From DASUBN01 sp036000105 (lineage in GTDB: Bacteria > Pseudomonadota > Gammaproteobacteria > Natronospirales > REEB76), in the NCBI GenBank assembly GCA_036000105.1, contig DASYGE010000003.1, positions 1 to 43,563 of the forward strand: a DNA stretch of 43,563 nucleotides. Direction: 5' to 3'. The notes below the pieces were generated by a model. The model was not told where the DNA came from, did no database searches, and saw only the letters and a program-made list of their open reading frames with translations. This document shows positions 42,430-43,563 of the stretch, in pieces; the stretch's first letter is position 1; each line of letters begins with the position of its first letter. A program made the position numbers and the translations under genes.

Positions 42430-43563
42430 CAGCGGTCCACCTCTCCGAACACGATGTCCTGGGTGCCGATGATGGCCACCAGGTCCGCCAGCATGTGGCC
42501 ACGCACCATCTCGTCCAGCGCCGCCAAGTGCGCGAAGCCCGGGGCGCGGATCTTCACCCGGTAAGGCTTGTTGGCGCCATCCGAGACCATATAGATGCCG
42601 AACTCGCCTTTGGGGTGCTCCACCGCCGCGTAGGCCTCGCCGGCAGGCACACAATAGCCTTCGGTGAAATACTTGAAGTGGTGGATCAGCGATTCCATGT
42701 CGGACTTCGCCTCCTCGCGGGTAGGCGGCGTGACTTTGTGGTCCTCCGGCATCACGGGGCCCGGGTTCTTGCGCAGCCAATCGACACACTGCTTGACGAT
42801 GCGGGTAGATTGGCGCATCTCCGCGATGCGCACCAGGTAACGATCGTAGCAATCGCCGTTCACGCCCACCGGGATATCGAACTCCACCTGGTCATAGGCG
42901 GCGTAGGTCTGCTTCTTGCGCAGATCCCACTCGACACCCGAGCCGCGCAACATGGGCCCGGTGAAACCGAGGGACAGCGCCCGTTCCGGCGTGACCACGC
43001 CGATGCCTACCGTGCGCTGCTTCCAGATACGGTTGTCGGTCAACAAGGTCTCGTACTCGTCCACGCACTTGGGGAAGCGCGCAGCGAAGTCGTCGATGAA
43101 ATCCAGCAAGGAACCCTGGCGGTTGCGGTTTAGGCTGGTCATCTGTCCCTTGCTGCGGAAGCGGGACTCGGCGTACTGCGGCATCCTCTCCGGCAGGTCG
43201 CGATAGACCCCGCCAGGACGGTAGTAGGTGGCATGCATACGCGCACCGGATACCGCCTCGTACATGTCCATGATGTCTTCGCGCTCGCGGAAGCAATACA
43301 GGAACACCGTCATCGCGCCAATGTCCATGGCGTGGGTACCCAGCCACACCAGGTGCGAGTTGATGCGCGTCAGTTCGTCCATCATGACGCGAATCCACTG
43401 CGCCCGCGGCGGAATCTCCAGCCCCAGCAGCTTCTCGACCGCCAGCACATAGCAGAGATTGTTGGTCATCGGGCACAGATAATCGATGCGGTCGGTGAGC
43501 GGCACAACCTGGTGATAAAACTTCGCCTCGCAGGTCTTCTCGATACCGGTATGCAGGAAGCCG
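42429..43563 (-). CDS. nuoD: NADH-quinone oxidoreductase subunit D (5' partial at the window edge)
   Basis: The frame is open to the end of the window and starts mid-protein with GFLHTGIEKTCEAKFYHQVVPLTDR, the conserved 49-kDa subunit block near the quinone site. About 377 residues of the usual about 417 are present. GTG 43505 is an internal valine. NuoD shares the [NiFe]-hydrogenase large-subunit fold and, with NuoB (outside), forms the quinone pocket. DELTRINSHLVWLGTHAMDIGAMTVFLYCFREREDIMDMYEAVSGARMHATYYRPGG is diagnostic. The C-terminus MLADLVAIIGTQDIVFGEVDR is complete. Confidence 0.97.
   Translation of the reverse strand, partial: GFLHTGIEKTCEAKFYHQVVPLTDRIDYLCPMTNNLCYVLAVEKLLGLEIPPRAQWIRVMMDELTRINSHLVWLGTHAMDIGAMTVFLYCFREREDIMDMYEAVSGARMHATYYRPGGVYRDLPERMPQYAESRFRSKGQMTSLNRNRQGSLLDFIDDFAARFPKCVDEYETLLTDNRIWKQRTVGIGVVTPERALSLGFTGPMLRGSGVEWDLRKKQTYAAYDQVEFDIPVGVNGDCYDRYLVRIAEMRQSTRIVKQCVDWLRKNPGPVMPEDHKVTPPTREEAKSDMESLIHHFKYFTEGYCVPAGEAYAAVEHPKGEFGIYMVSDGANKPYRVKIRAPGFAHLAALDEMVRGHMLADLVAIIGTQDIVFGEVDR

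Overview
The window is an ordinary, GC-rich, densely packed stretch of gammaproteobacterial core chromosome. I see no mobile element, phage, CRISPR array or toxin island. The gene content (SMC-ScpAB condensin rather than MukBEF, short type I QueF, long TrpRS) and the order nuoD-N, initiator tRNA, rimP-nusA-infB-rbfA-truB-rpsO-pnp point to a member or relative of the Xanthomonadales/Nevskiales branch. That placement is inferred from gene order, not from a tree.

Layout. 1-1967 (+): the end of rmuC, a degenerate squalene/phytoene synthase-like (NDUFAF6-type) protein and a YciK-type SDR. 1969-7412 (-): a tight run, in transcription order, of a Sua5/YciO protein, a site-2 protease, trpS, scpA, scpB, rluB and a small secreted protein. 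7465-9471 (+): yciB, yciI, bolA-like and a parvulin lipoprotein, ending in a strong terminator. 9546-16377 (-): smc, zipA, ligA and a DUF1499 lipoprotein. 16463-21701 (+): queF, dksA, gluQ, acs and a YheT-type hydrolase. 21864-30561 (-): initiator tRNA, rimP, nusA, infB, rbfA, truB, rpsO and pnp, the classic transcription/translation superoperon. 30673-43563 (-): nuoD (cut by the window edge) through nuoN, eleven of the complex I subunits.

How the genes work together. The nuo block builds the proton-pumping NADH:quinone oxidoreductase. The metY-to-pnp block couples translation initiation (tRNA-fMet, IF2), ribosome maturation (RimP, RbfA, S15), transcription elongation control (NusA), tRNA modification (TruB) and RNA decay (PNPase). 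SMC, ScpA and ScpB form the chromosome condensin. ZipA acts in division and LigA in replication and repair. DksA and GluQ link stringent control with tRNA-Asp modification.

The most interesting items are not new gene families. (1) A pair of structured 3'-UTR repeats downstream of dksA and yheT share loops and spacer words while their stems differ in compensatory fashion. (2) TrpRS carries a four-cysteine motif like the [4Fe-4S] motif of Thermotoga TrpRS. (3) Six consecutive hairpins, three with T-tracts, lie between tRNA-fMet and rimP. (4) The initiator tRNA appears to have a U1-U72 mismatch. (5) A phytoene-synthase-fold protein has lost its catalytic aspartates. No clear candidate for a wholly new multi-gene system was found.
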